A DNA stretch of 64,000 nucleotides from the NCBI GenBank assembly GCA_033064195.1, contig JARBJD010000315.1:1-64000 (forward strand). The letters run 5' to 3'. Position 1 is the first letter of the stretch. The number at the start of each line of letters is the position of its first letter. Positions 11,066 to 23,800 of this stretch are shown here, piece by piece. Source of the stretch: Blattamonas nauphoetae (Eukaryota; Preaxostyla; Oxymonadida). The position numbers were made by a program, and so were the translations under genes. The notes under the pieces were generated by a model that saw only the letters and a list, made by a program, of their open reading frames with translations, was not told the DNA's origin and made no database searches.

Positions 11066-11943
11066 TTCCTTTAAAAATTAAAGTCCCCATAACTTTTTAA
11101 CCACTGATCCGATTTCAATAAAACTTGCGGCAATGAATTCGCCGTGTCGGATATGACCTTGGATGAAAATATTTTCAAGATCTAAAAATATGTCCATATG
11201 TCTGTCTGTCCACGTTTTTGGTAAATGAATTTTTGGACCCCAATATCGGGGCCCACGGGGCCCACCTCGGATCTCCACGAATGTTCATCCAATTTTGATC
11301 CGGTTTCTTTTAATCGATGAGTCACATCGTCATTCGAACAAATATTTTTATTTCAAAATTTTCGTCAATCGGGTTCCCAAATAAGCGTCAAATTAGTGTT
11401 GATATTTTGAATCAAAAGTGAATCAAAATTGAATAAATTGTTGAAAAAATAGACGTGACCAAAAGTTCAAACTGTTAATTATTTACCATTTTTGAGTTAA
11501 AATCATGGCTTTTGAACATTATTTTGGTCATAATTAATAGTATTCCGTAGTGTCAGTGATGTAGATAGGCATCGAAATCATTTAAGTACTAATTGCTATC
11601 TAGATAGGCATCGATAATCGTTATATATACTACTGTTTTGATCACAACAGATTTCACTGTTTTTTGACCTAGCCATTTTATTACCCTATTTTGTTTCAAA
11701 ACATCTCAAAAAGCTTCTCAATGATGAAATCCATTAAAAAAAACCGATTCTATGAGAGAGAATCAATAAAAACGAATCAATCGAGATGAAAGACGAAAAA
11801 AGTTTTCTCTGGTTCGATCCTGAAAAAACCTTCGATGATCCGTCCTTGTTCAAAAAAAGGAGTCAAAACAATTAGTAAAAAGCTGAAATGTGAAAAAAAA
11901 TAAATGACCACCAGTGTGTCATTTCAAAAATATTCGCTCATTT
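11066..11943. other. AT-rich non-coding DNA beside the Polinton
   Basis: No gene seen. The first part holds a repeat-like phrase (CCATAACTTTTTAACCACTG, about 11089-11108) followed by a GC-rich patch near 11230-11260 (GGGGCCCACGGGGCCCAC). The phrase resembles mobile-element terminal DNA and may belong to the Polinton right end, but I cannot delimit a terminal repeat without the left end. The rest is A/T-rich with no long frame. Confidence 0.5.
11562..11614 (+). repeat. Pair of 14-base direct repeats
   Basis: TAGATAGGCATCGA occurs at 11562-11575 and 11601-11614. Could be a remnant of a small tandem array or a target-site-like duplication; nothing more can be said. Confidence 0.6.
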
Positions 11944-12086
11944 ACACTTCATAAAGATCCTTTTTTCTACGTTTCTTTTGATAATTCTCTAATAGTCTTC
12001 ACAGCCCCCCCTGCTCAAGAGCAGGGGGCTGTGAAGACGATCCGACATTGTGAAAAAGTGACAGGAAAAAGGATCGGGTGAAGTGT
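11944..12086. repeat. 143-base imperfect palindrome with a GC-rich core hairpin
   Basis: The core is GTCTTCACAG followed by a C-run, CTGCTC, AA, then GAGCAG, a G-run and CTGTGAAGAC: two arms of about 20 bases that pair with a small bulge. Outside the core, pairing continues imperfectly out to ACACTTCA at the left and TGAAGTGT at the right, with GATCC/GGATC also matching. The whole could extrude as a cruciform or be a tiny foldback element. No open frame lies in it. Adjacent to the tRNA-like sequence that follows. Confidence 0.7.
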
Positions 12087-12124
12087 GAATAGAATATGCA
12101 AACTGGAACAAAAAATTTTGAACA

Positions 12125-12211
12125 GGATTAGTGTAGGAGTTGTACCGCGTGCTTCTAGTCATAAGGTCCAGGGTTCAGTTTCTGATACCACCAACTTTTT
12201 TCTCTTTTTTT
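12125..12211 (+). other. tRNA-like sequence with pol III-type boxes (tRNA relic or SINE head)
   Basis: Box A-like TAGTGTAGGAG at 12129-12139 fits TRGYNNANNNG exactly, and 12171-12181 reads GGGTTCAGTTT, close to box B (GGTTCRANNCC). The stretch between reads like the anticodon and variable region of a tRNA (AAGGTCCAGGGTTC), and T-runs at 12196-12211 could end pol III transcription. I could not fold a full canonical cloverleaf: the acceptor stem and T stem pair poorly. So this is more likely a decayed tRNA or the head of a tRNA-derived SINE than a working tRNA. Confidence 0.35.
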
Positions 12212-13513
12212 CACTTTTTGTGAGGATCTTCCTCGATCATCAAACAAAAAATCAACCACAATCCAATCCTCGATTGCATTTCTTCGTTGCTGGGTTTCGA
12301 TCGACCCTTTCTCTAAATGTTGAGAGATCCTCATCGATAGAGGCGTTTGCTCACTCTAAAAAGTGCCAAAACGTCAATAACAGAATAAGTGAAGTGCATT
12401 TATCAACATTTTATCAGGTTTGGAGTTTGACCGTTAAGTTGCCAGTTACCAATAAACACTTTCGAAATTTATGTGCTCCCAAAAAAAGCTCGAGATGGGT
12501 AATTTTCTTTGAGATGTCCACTCACTTTTTTTAAGGGTTGATCGTGACCTGATCCCATTTAACTCTTTGACGAAATCGCAAAACAATCAATGACTTGAAG
12601 ATGTGGATTGAATAAAAGCTGTTTCCACCTCCTATTTCTATTCAACATCCATAATCAAGATTTATTCCACTTTTTCAAAAAATCAATGATTAAGAGGTCC
12701 CCTGGAGTGCAGCGATCGAAGGTGACATATCATAAAAACTTTGCCAGATGGTGTTCTTCCTGAGGTGACATGATGAAATGATGGTGAGGTGACGAAATGA
12801 CTCCAAAGTCTACCAACTAATCCCAGCTTGTGGTGAGTCGTTTGTGCGTCGAAGAGTTCAAAACCAGAAAACGGAGAAAAACAATCAAGAGCGCTCGCGC
12901 AAATCAACAATAAATCAAGTAAGGTGTGATTAATCTCTGAATCTCTCAATCAGAGGAAGAAAGAGTGTGAGGTGGTTGTTCATGACATGAAAACAAGACG
13001 GAGCACACTTCGCACATGGCAGCCATGTGGAGAGTGACGTGTCCAACGGTGGCTCCCAAATGCGGCGTGGCCCTTCAGAGCAATCAGGATCCAGAACTGT
13101 GGCGAGTGAAATGATGGCGCGACCATTCCGAGAACCAGGAATGAAGAACACACATTGTGAGGTGGATAAGGAAGAGCTGACGTCGTCTGGCTTTCCTCGG
13201 CCAAGAGAAGAGATGCAGCGCGAATCCATCTCAGCCAGATCCCATCCGCTCTGTCCAGAAAGTGTGGTTTTGACATAGTTGTTGTTCAGGTGACATGGTC
13301 GCGTCTGTACAGTTCACTGGAACTGGAGTGAAGTTGGTGACGTGATGTATTTCGGTGGTGTAGAGGTGTGATCTGGTGATTGTGGTGGTGAGGGAGATCG
13401 TGGGTGGGATTGCGAGTGACGTGATCAGTTCAGAACCAGAAGATGGTTGGGAATCGAGGCATCGTTCTTCTTCTGAGCGTTCTCACATCCAATCAACGAC
13501 AGCGACAAAAGGA
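12212..13513. other. Gene-poor stretch, 3' flank of giant gene 1
   Basis: No supported gene. Frames of up to about 100 codons on both strands overlap one another and show no domain or conserved composition. The last few hundred bases before 13514 continue, on the minus strand, the original end and 3' untranslated region of giant gene 1 that was separated from it by the foldback insertion. Confidence 0.5.
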
Positions 13514-14864
13514 TATAGTGTGTCAAAAACCCGGACTTTGTCAAAAACCCGGACTTTTTTCCCAAAGATCGGTCCCACAGACAAAATTTCTCCGAACCCA
13601 AAATTTTTTGGGTCCCACTTTTTTTTTCGAAATGTTTGTCTCGACTCCAACTATCCATCGAGGTAGAAATCGAACCTCCTATTTAGGATCCCAGGACAGA
13701 GGTGCCTATTTAGGCACTTTTTTTGGCCCATTTTTTTGGCTCCAAAATAGGAGGTCCTTAACATTTAAGCTTGGAGGAGAAAAAATTCACGATCACATTT
13801 CTCCACGCCCGTTCAAAATTTTTCTTTCTCGTTTCGTTTCTGGTGGTTTGGGATGGTTTTCTCTCGAAATGACAATTTTTGAAAATGAAATATCCTGGGG
13901 GGACCTGGGTGAAAATTTAGGGTCAAAACTGAGTTCCCTGTATATTAAGCTTAGGATCATGAAAACTTGCTTTGATCATATCTCCACAACCAGACATAGT
14001 TTCGACATGAAGTTTTCACCAATATGGATGTTTTGTTGGATAGTGTATTTTTCAGAAAATTTTGAGAATTTTCGAAGATCTCCTATTTTGGTGTTTTTGT
14101 GTTTTCGTGGTTTTCTCAGAATCCCCCCAACTCCTCTCCCTCCAAGCACGATTCTATCAAATTTGATCATTTGGATTCGATTCTGAATGTGTCTGCACCA
14201 ATTTAACAGAATTTGGAGACGGGAGCATCATCCCAAGTCAAGTGACAGCTCTCCTTCTGCACCCAGGATAAAAACCCACAAAATTATCTCAACTGCCGCA
14301 GGGAGAATTTTTTCAAAAAAATCAGAAAAATACACTATCCAACAAAACATCCATATTGGTGAAAACTTCATGTCGAAACTATGTCTGGTTGTGGAGATAT
14401 GATCAAAGCAAGTTTTCATGATCCTAAGCTTAATATACAGGGAACTCAGTTTTTGACCCTAAATTTTCACCCAGGTCCCCCCAGGATATTTCATTTTCAA
14501 AAATTGTCATTTCGAGAGAAAACCATCCCAAACCACCAGAAACGAAACGAGAAAGAAAAATTTTGAACGGGCGTGGAGAAATGTGATCGTGAATTTTTCT
14601 CCTCCAAGCTTAAATGTTAAGGACCTCCTATTTTGGAGCCAAAAAAATGGGCCAAAAAAAGTGCCTAAATAGGCACCTCTGTCCTGGGATCCTAAATAGG
14701 AGGTTCGATTTCTACCTCGATGGATAGTTGGAGTCGAGACAAACATTTCGAAAAAAAAAGTGGGACCCAAAAAATTTTGGGTTCGGAGAAATTTTGTCTG
14801 TGGGACCGATCTTGGAAAAAAAGTCCGGGTTTTTGACAGGGATCCGGGTTTTTGAGGCACTATA
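13514..14864. mobile_element. Foldback DNA element with ~540-base arms, inserted in giant gene 1
   Basis: Left arm (about 13518-14060) and right arm (about 14318-14860) are near-identical inverted copies; about 250 bases of unique DNA separate them. Ends read GTGTGTCAAAAACCCGG and its partner GTGCCTCAAAAACCCGG. Each arm carries a second, subterminal copy of TCAAAAACCCGG, which suggests transposase-binding repeats. TATA flanks the ends on both sides, consistent with a TA or TATA target duplication. No transposase is encoded; apparent frames in the arms are mirror images of each other. The arm also supplies the last ~119 codons of giant gene 1. The high arm identity suggests a recent insertion or arm conversion. 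Confidence 0.85.
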
Positions 14865-17800
14865 CTGTCAAAGTCTGGCCTGTCAGACGCGTTGATTGTC
14901 AGACACTGACGAACCAATTCTTGCAGCTCTTCGCACACTCCCTCCATCTTCGGAAGCGCTCCTGTTCCAAGCGCGCGATGAGCATTCAGCGCATCAATCT
15001 CCCCAAACGGAACTTGACCCGTGTCGATCTCGGCTAGCAGAAGACCCAAACTAAAAACTGACGCTGCCACAACATCAATCTCGCTCTTGTCTTTCCGATC
15101 CGTTTCTGGCGCTTGCCATCGCTGTTCTTCTTGCTGCTGCTTCAGCTCGTTCTCCCCTGTCACTGTCCCACCTTCCTTTCCCACCACCGATTGTCCATGC
15201 TTCAGGTCCAACTGCATCTCTCCTTGTCCGTTCAGAAGAACAACATGTGGCGACAGATGAGTGAACAGCCCTGACGTCGGCTCTGCCATCAACAGGCTCT
15301 TCATCTTCTTCACCAACTTAACCATCATCGCTCCCTTCTCCATTCCCGGCTGTCTGCACTTCCCATGCAGATGCTCGTAAAGACTCACATACTTCTCCAC
15401 TGTCGTCGTCTTCTCTGCTCCTCCTTTGTCAATGACAACGTCAAGATTCTCCGAAAATGGATCCGAGTTTGTGGGGAGCAATCCTTCCTTGGTCTTTGTC
15501 GAGTGACTTTCAACGAGATTTTTCTCGTTCTGCCCATCTTCGAAAACGAAGGCTGACGTCCCCAGAGTGGTCTGTTGGGGGAAATAGTCTTCCTTGATGA
15601 GTTCGATTTCATTGATTTCTTTGTTCGCAAGCAGAGATTGGGCTTGTTTCTTTTTCTCGTTCCGACGACGACACCAGACCACCAGGATGATCAAAAGCAG
15701 AAGAACCAGAAGGCCAACCACTCCACAGATCACAGGAATCAGCCATTTCATCACTTTCGCTGTGTACGACTTGTGCTCGTCTCTTAAACTGTTCTGAAAC
15801 TTGAAGTCTCCTGTCCGAACTCCATTTCCATAAACAAGACACCCACGAAGCTCTGAGTCCATGTTCAGTGTCTTGTTCAGCTCAGCTCGAGACAATTTCA
15901 GTGTGATTTCAGATTCGGTGAACGAGATCGTGTTCGACGGTGTCAGAGCCAGAACGAACGGAGACTTGTTCTGTTTCGCTTCCGACTTCTCAAACACTTC
16001 CAAGAACAGAGAGCAAGGAATCAGCAGAGATCCAACCAGTGTCGCCGAGATCGACTTGTCTTTGTTCAGAATCGATGACGACTTCTTTTCGTCAAATGTC
16101 AGATTGAAGAGAGGAGAAGCCACAGGGATTGATGTCTTCGTCACTTCACACTCTTCGGTCAAAATCCAAAGTGACGGCGTTTCAAATCCATCTCCCCCAC
16201 TCACACTCCCAATTTCGATTGATCCATTCACACATCGCACATTTCGGCGAACCGAAGGGAATGATTTCTGATTCGGGTTGTTGCTGTGGAAGGTATTTGA
16301 ATCCAACGTCAATGAACTGTCTGTGATCGACAGCGCTCCATTTCCGAAACCAGTGAAAAGACTCCCATAAATCCTTGTTGGGGTCGACGAGATCGTCACA
16401 AATCCAGACAACCACGAGCAGAGATCGTCTTCATTCGACGACCACGAGGGAAGAGAACTATCGAACATGCAGCCTGTCATTTCAAGAGACGTTCCATCTG
16501 AGATCGAGATCAGTTCGGACACTCCCGAGTTCTTCGACGTCACTTTGTCAAATGTCGCTTCTTTGAATCCTTTCAGCACGAACGGCGTCGTCGAGAAGGA
16601 GAGAGACGTCAGTTTCATGTCTGAAAGTGTCGCCATTCCTCCTTCACATTCCACAATCCGCGGCAGCTTCGACGTCGTCTCCGAGAATCGGATCAGTTGG
16701 AGTGAGAGTTGCGACGACGTCGATTTGAAGAGGGAGAGTTCGGACGAGCCCAACACTTTCAGTTCCACATTGCTCACATTCAGGTGTCCACTCGTCACAC
16801 AGAACGCAGGTTCTCTTCTGTCCTCGTTCTCAATCTCAAAATGAAGACTCTCAAAGTGAACTGTGTCTCCCCCAGCTTCACTGAAACTCCCTCCACCACT
16901 CATTCGAACAATCGACATCAGCGGACTCCCTTTGAACAGCGTCCCATTCGAAACATCAACCAACGACGTGATCCTTCCAAACTCTTTCACGTTGATTTGC
17001 GTCGTTTCCATTTCCGCTGCTCGAACCAATGTCTGTGCGATCGACTTGCACCACGCTGAGAAGTACCCACATCGAGGATGAACAATCCCTTCTTCTGAGA
17101 ACCCAATCGCCCCACTTCCTTTCTTCAAATAGAAAACCAGCGACGACGAAAACGATTCCGACTTGTCCACACTCCACAGCCAGTCCTCGTCCACTCCAAC
17201 TCCATACGACCCATCAAACCGAGAATCCGAGTAATCCAGCCACGACGACAAGTCGTTTCCTTCCACCCAGATGAAGCGAGGTGACACGTTCGTTTTACTG
17301 CTCACTGAGTATTTCACGTTCTGAAGTCTGAACGATGGAATCGGTGACAATTTCGGGATTGAAGTCAACGAAACGAAGATTCCATCGCCAGACCCATCCA
17401 ACGCAGACACTGACTTCATCCAGATGTCGTCCACCACAAGTTCCATACTCGTCGTCAGAACACTTTCCAACACTCCCCCATTTCCCACTTTTCGGCTGAT
17501 CGACGTCAAGTTCGTCTTCAACAGTATCAAAGTTCCAGAAGAATGGCTGATCAGGGCTGAAGAGGCGAGTGTGAATGACGTGAACGAACATTCCGAGATC
17601 ACTCCTGATCCTCCATTCACTTCGAACAACGATCGACTTTGCGGCTTGGAGTTGCTCACAAAGTCGAGTTTCGACACCATCAGTTCTGATTCCGAAATCA
17701 CAAATCCACCATTCGATCCAACTGAAACTCGAGCGGAATCACCAATTGCGGAAATGGTGAGGTTGTGAGTACCGATTGAGATGGACGAGGAGAGTGAGGA

Positions 17801-20800
17801 TTCGGAGTGGACTGTGAGGGAGTAATCTCCAACTCCGTCGAGATGCGAGTGTCCTGTTTCGATACCAACACATTTTCGATCCGAAAGACCACAACCGGAC
17901 ACGTCTTTTCCACCTGTTCCAACTGAGATGGAGTTGCTGTTGTATTCTGCGAGGAAGGCGAGCAGACTCACTGAACGATAATCAAATGCTGACTTCGCCG
18001 ACAGATCAGCTCCCCAAAGAAGAGAATCGTGTGTTGGTGTGGAGAGAGAAGTGATCGTTGTCTGCCAGTTCGTTTCGGAGATGAGAGAGGAGAGCGAATG
18101 GCCTTCCACAAACACCCAACTTCCCTTTTCCGACAATCCACACGAACAGGAATCTTCGAAAGTCGTGTTGATCACGAGATGATTCGAGACAACTGCAGAA
18201 TCACACGACACGAAGATCACTCCTCCCTTTCCGCCTGATGAGCACGATGTGAACGAACCTCCTTTAACCAGGAGATTGTCTGTGACGGAAGTGAGTGTCG
18301 AGCAGATCACACTTCCGTCTCCCGACACTTTCGAAACATTCTCCATTTCACATCCTGTCATTTCCAGCTTCCCTCCCAGCTGTTCGATCACACTCGACGA
18401 TTCCAGCTCAAAGAGATGATCGAAGAGCATGTTTGTGTCTGTCAAAACGAGAGACCCAGAAGTCACAGAGAAGAGAGGTGCTGATGAGCGTGTTGTGACG
18501 GCTGTGTTCTGAATGTTCAGAGATTTGAGAGAGAGCGAGCCTTTTGAGACAATGAAGATCGTGTTAGTGACGGCTGCAGGAAGCGAAACGACGAGAGAAG
18601 TCAAAGCCAGTGATGTTGAAGCTGGAATATTGAACTGAGCAACGCCTGTCAGAGTGAGTTTGGCGGGAGACTCTGATGATGTGGATGAGATCTCAGAGCC
18701 AGTCGATTTGGCGGTGATCACGTCTGAGAGTTCGACATCGGAGTGAAGAATGATGTTCTGGTTCAGCGCTGTCAGCTTGGCGTGCGCGATGAGGAGTGAT
18801 GAGCAGGGAAGCTGTTCAAGTCCACAATTCGGATGATCCCAGAAATTGTTGTTGATGTGAACAGCACCTGTCGAGTGTCCAAATATCAAATATGCAATCG
18901 GACCACTCAGCGACGAGTTTTCTTTGTTTTCAAACCAATTCTCCACAATCGTGCTGCGTGTCAACTTCGACGTGTCTGAGCCAACAAATGATTTCCAATC
19001 CGAAGAAGCTGCTGACTCCAGTGACGTCCCTTCAATGAAGATTTCGTGTGTGCCAGACGAGGTGGGTTGCGTGACAGAAACATCTCTCAAGTGTAGATTG
19101 TTCGATGTGAACGCATCAGAACGAGTGATGAACAGACTCCGACCCTTCCCAGATGAGCCACACTTGCTTCCTTTCAGATTCACTCGGTCCAGGGAAAGAC
19201 ATCCAGACGAAGAAAAGTGAAGAACTGCTCCTGATCCAGAATTCTCCATCGACTCAAAGTCAACTGTGCAAACACTCAACGATCCACTTCCAGAAACGGA
19301 AATCAAACTGTTCGATGACGAGAGTGTGATTGGTGGGATCGTCGTCGAGGCCAGACTCGCTGATCCACCCGAGATCGAGAAAAGTGGTGCTGTGCGCGGT
19401 GAGTCAGGATGAGTAATGGCGCACGATCCTTCAACAATCAGCGACCCAGATTCGGTCGAGATGAGCGGAGCAGTCGAGGACACAAGATTCATCGTTGTCC
19501 CACCAATCGTCATACTCCCTCCACACACTCTTCCAACTGAGATCCCAATCTCAGTCAATCCATCTCCAATCACACACAAAGACAGAATCATCGATCCTTC
19601 TTCAATCAACATCACTGCGCTTGTTCGACCTTCCTTCAGCGTCCCAAACTCCATCGAGATTCCAGACAGTGTCAGTTTCGATGGTGTGCTTTCTGAAATC
19701 GTCAGCTGTCCTTCTCCCTCAATCCAAAGAGAGCTACCACTCGACTGAGTCAGAGTCCATTCCGTCGTCGTCGACACCAACTCACTCGACAACACTGATT
19801 TCGTGTCCAGATTCATCGACTTCTGTTCGCCCTTCAGTTTTTTCTGAGATTCCACAATCGACGAGCAGGGCAGGTGTTCGGTTCCACAATTCGGATGATC
19901 CCAGAAATTGTTGTTGATGTGAACAGCTCCTGTCGAGTATCCAAATATCAAATACGCAATCGGGCCACTCAGCGACGTGTTTTCTGTGTTTTCAAACCAA
20001 TTCTCCACAATCGTGCTGCGTGTCAACTTCGACGTGTCTGAGCCAACAAATGATTTCCAATCCGAAGAAGCTGCTGACTCCAGTGACGTCCCTTCAATGA
20101 AGATTTCGTGTGTGCCAGACGACGTGGGTTGCGTGACAGTAACATCTCTCAAGTGCAGGCTGTTCGATGTGAACGCATCGGGGCGAGTGATGAACAGACT
20201 CCGACCCTTCCCAGATGAGCCACACTTGCTTCCTTTCAGATTCACTCCATCCAGGGAAAGACATCCAGATGAAGAAAAGTGAAGAACTGCTCCTGATCCA
20301 GAATTCTCCATCGACTCAAAGTCAACTGTGCAAACACTCAACGATCCACTTCCAGAAACGGAAATCAAACTGTTCGATGACGAGAGTGTGATTGGTGGGA
20401 TCGTCGTCGAGGCCAGACTCGCTGATCCACCCGAGATCGAGAAAAGTGGTGCTGTGCGCGGTGAGTCAGGATGAGTAATGGCGCACGATTCTTCAACAAT
20501 CAGCGACCCAGATTCGGTCGAGATGAGCGGAGCAGTCGAGGACACAAGATTCATCTTTGTCCCACCAATCGTCATACTCCCTCCATACACTCTTCCAACT
20601 GAGATCCCAATCTCAGTCAATCCATCTCCAATCTCACATGACAACAGAATCATCGATCCTTTTTCAATCGACATCACTGCGCTTGTTCGACCTTCCTTCA
20701 GCGTCCCAAACTCCATCGAGATTCCAGACAGTGTCAGTTTCGATGGTGTGCTTTCTGAAATCGTCAGCTGTCCTTCTCCCTCAATCCAAAGAGAGCTACC

Positions 20801-23800
20801 ACTCGACTGAGTCAGAGTCCATTCCGTCGTCGTCGACACCAACTCACTCGACAACACTGATTTCGTGTCCAGATTCATCGACTTCTGTTCGCCCTTCAGT
20901 TTGCTCTGAGATTCCACAATCGACGAGCATGGCAGGTGTGCATTTCCACAGTTCGGATGGTCTTGTCCAGCTGTGTTGATGTGCACTGATCCACTTGTGT
21001 GGGGATGCCAGAAAAAAAGAAGACTCCACTCTTCCGATCCGTCTTTTCCGAAGAAGCGATTCTTGTCAATTTCAGAGAAGAGAGAGTCGGTAGCTGGCGG
21101 AAGTGTGGCGTTGAAAGGAAGAATGGTCTCGTTGATGGCCGTTTCGCTGAGATCGGCTGAGTTCACAAAAATGTGCGAGCCTGTCCCGTTCGACCAGATT
21201 CCACTGAAAATGTTCACTGAGTTTGTCGAGAATGTGGCGCTTGTGTGGAGGAGGATCGCCGATCCCTCACTTGCATGTGTGAATTCCACGTTTTTGATCG
21301 TCGATGTCGTCAACTGCAATGATCCTTCACTTAACACTTCCATCAGCACTGTCACGGATGGAGGGAGCAGTGTCTTTGTGTCTGTCCCGATCTCACACGA
21401 CGAGAGATGCAGCGTGCCCTTCGATGCCACGAAGAGCGGAGAAGACGAGCAAGTCGAGTCGATTTCCATTTGAAGCGACGACAGTAACAGAATGGTAGAC
21501 AAGGCGTCGATTTTGAATTGGGACTCTTCCTTCAGGGTGAGAGAGGATGGACTGGTCGGCGATTCAATTGTGAACGACGACGATGCTTCAAACAATCTTG
21601 ACATTTCGCATCGGCAAGAGAGACTGATTATGGAGATCGAAAACTTCGACGACGATGCAACACCAGAATCGAAACTGGAGCAGCCGACTCTCGACGACCC
21701 GCAGTTCGGATGTGGGCTGGAGTGAGCAGAATCACTCACAAAAACTCTTCCTGAAGGCACTGTCCCCAGAAACAGAAGAAGAGACAGCTCAAATAGTTCG
21801 TCGGTTGAAACAAGAGAACGATCCTGGCCATAAAACCACCCCGCTTCTGTGTTCGCGTTGAAACTCCCACTCCAAAGAGCTTTTGTTATCGCAGTGTCCA
21901 GCCCTGATGTCTTCACTCGAACCAGCGTTCCTTTGATCTCTGACGAGCACGAGCATCTCGTGAACGTCGTCCCCACAACTGAAATCGTTCCGTCGGTGTC
22001 TGCAACCACAAGTGGGTCTGATCTCGTTTCGAAGTCTGAGAAGGAGACAGAGGAGAGAGTGAATGCAGCCGACGGAACAACATCGCCAGACGGAGGGACC
22101 AGTTGGACGAGTGGATGGGCCAGTCGCGCTGTTCCGCTCGTCGTCGTGTTGAATGTGCACAATTCAATCGAAATCGGTTTCCCGTTCGACTTGATCAGTG
22201 GTTGCGAGTATTCTGCCTCCAACGAGCACACAATCCCGAGATCGCTCAACTTCAGTCTGTCCCCACTCGACTCCACACAGAACAGCCCACATTTCGCGAT
22301 CGGGCGGAGGTCCAGACCAGACACGGACAGTTTGGCGTTCCCTTTGATTGTGAAGAGCGACGAGGCTGTCGTGCTTGGCACAATCTCCACAATCGTCCGA
22401 AGAACTTCCGCTTGGGCAGGAGTTTTTGCTTTCGTTCCGACAACAGACACATCCTGATCGTCCGCAACAATTGCTGTCTCGTTGTACGTCATGTTGTGAA
22501 GGAATTGAATCGATTGTGGGAAATGCTCGCCTGTCGAATACTTCTTCGTCAAGTGCTTGATTCCATAACCGAGTGTCGCACAGAATGTCGATGTCCATTT
22601 GCAGCTCTCCGTGTCTTCTCCACTCATTCCCGTCATCAGCTCATCCACTGACCCGTTCACTGACACGATTGGTGATGGGATGAGAAGACCAATCTCGGCG
22701 GATTCAGCAGGCAATCGTCCTTCAATCGCCACATGATCGTCCAAGCTGAACGATCCTCCTCCGAACGACTTCAGACTTGCTGTCGGGACCGAATCGAAGA
22801 GCGACGATGTGATGAACAGGTCATTTCCAGATCCGGCCAGATTGCCTTCGAAGCGAGCGTGGTTTGTTGACGAGTCGTTGAAGCGGATGGGAGTCGCGTG
22901 AGACGACGCTCCTGTCACAAACAGCGCTCCTCCCTTTCCTGTCGGATTGGATGGATCAGCACTGTCTCCAATCGCCAAACAATTCTTGAATGACGAAGCA
23001 TATTTTGACGTCTTCTCGTGTTTCACAAGAATCGAGTCTGTTCCAGCAAGCTCAATCCACGCCACTCCCCCGTTTGGTGCTTTGCAGTTTGAGAATGACG
23101 AGCTTTGACAAGTGAAGGTGCTCTGCGAAAGACGCAGAACTGCCCCGTCCACTGTCGATGTCACGTTTGCGATCGAAGACTCCAAAAACTGGACATTTGT
23201 CGACGAACATTCGATCATCGAGTGGCCAGTGATGGTCAGACCCGATGGAATGCTGAACGTAATCAACTCGACGATGAGAGTCCCTCCATTGCACTGAACA
23301 AGAGGGAAGTTTTGGATTCTTTCCTTGATAGTAATTGTGAACTTCTGCAGGTGAAGCTGTTTCGCATCTGCAGCAACGATGAATGGAACAGCGGTGAATG
23401 TCTGTGAGATGGTCAGAGCAGTCTCTCGGGTAAAGAACGATCCATCCTCTCCCACAAAAACGAGAGTTTCGTCATAAACCTTTGGAGAGAGAGGGCATGA
23501 TTGGAACTCGATGTTCTTCCTGATGATCCGAATTGGTTCCAGGATCTGGGTTGCTCCCACTCTGAGTCTGACTGCCGTCTGCGATTCCATCAGAGCGTCG
23601 ATTTCGACTTGAAATCCGTTGAACCGAGAGAGAGGGAGTCCAGCCTCAAACCTGACGGCCAGTGGATGATCGATCCCGCCTGCTGAGAAATACTTCACTG
23701 GGCAGAGGAGGTTGATGTTGTCCGAAGTGTTGACGAGGTAATGTGGCATCTCGCTCAAAGTACGACCGCTCGTTCCCATTGTCGAAATTTTGGATGGGTT

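Noticed and set aside
11078-11278. 66-codon minus-strand frame with a GC-rich start
   Set aside because: It sits in repeat-like non-coding DNA beside the Polinton, has no upstream T-rich motif and no homology that I recognise.
13443-14186. Plus-strand frame of 247 codons and its partner inside the foldback
   Set aside because: It lies in the inverted arm and mirrors the sequence read by the end of giant gene 1; no independent domain or codon bias, so it is a shadow of the repeat.
15385-17591. Several antisense and alternative frames of 60-136 codons under the 3' part of giant gene 1
   Set aside because: Overlap the strongly supported transmembrane and kinase-like coding region and show no protein signature.
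18924-20979. Repeated plus-strand frames of 98-140 codons opposite giant gene 1
   Set aside because: They are antisense readings of the 1,062-base repeats and recur only because the sense repeats do.
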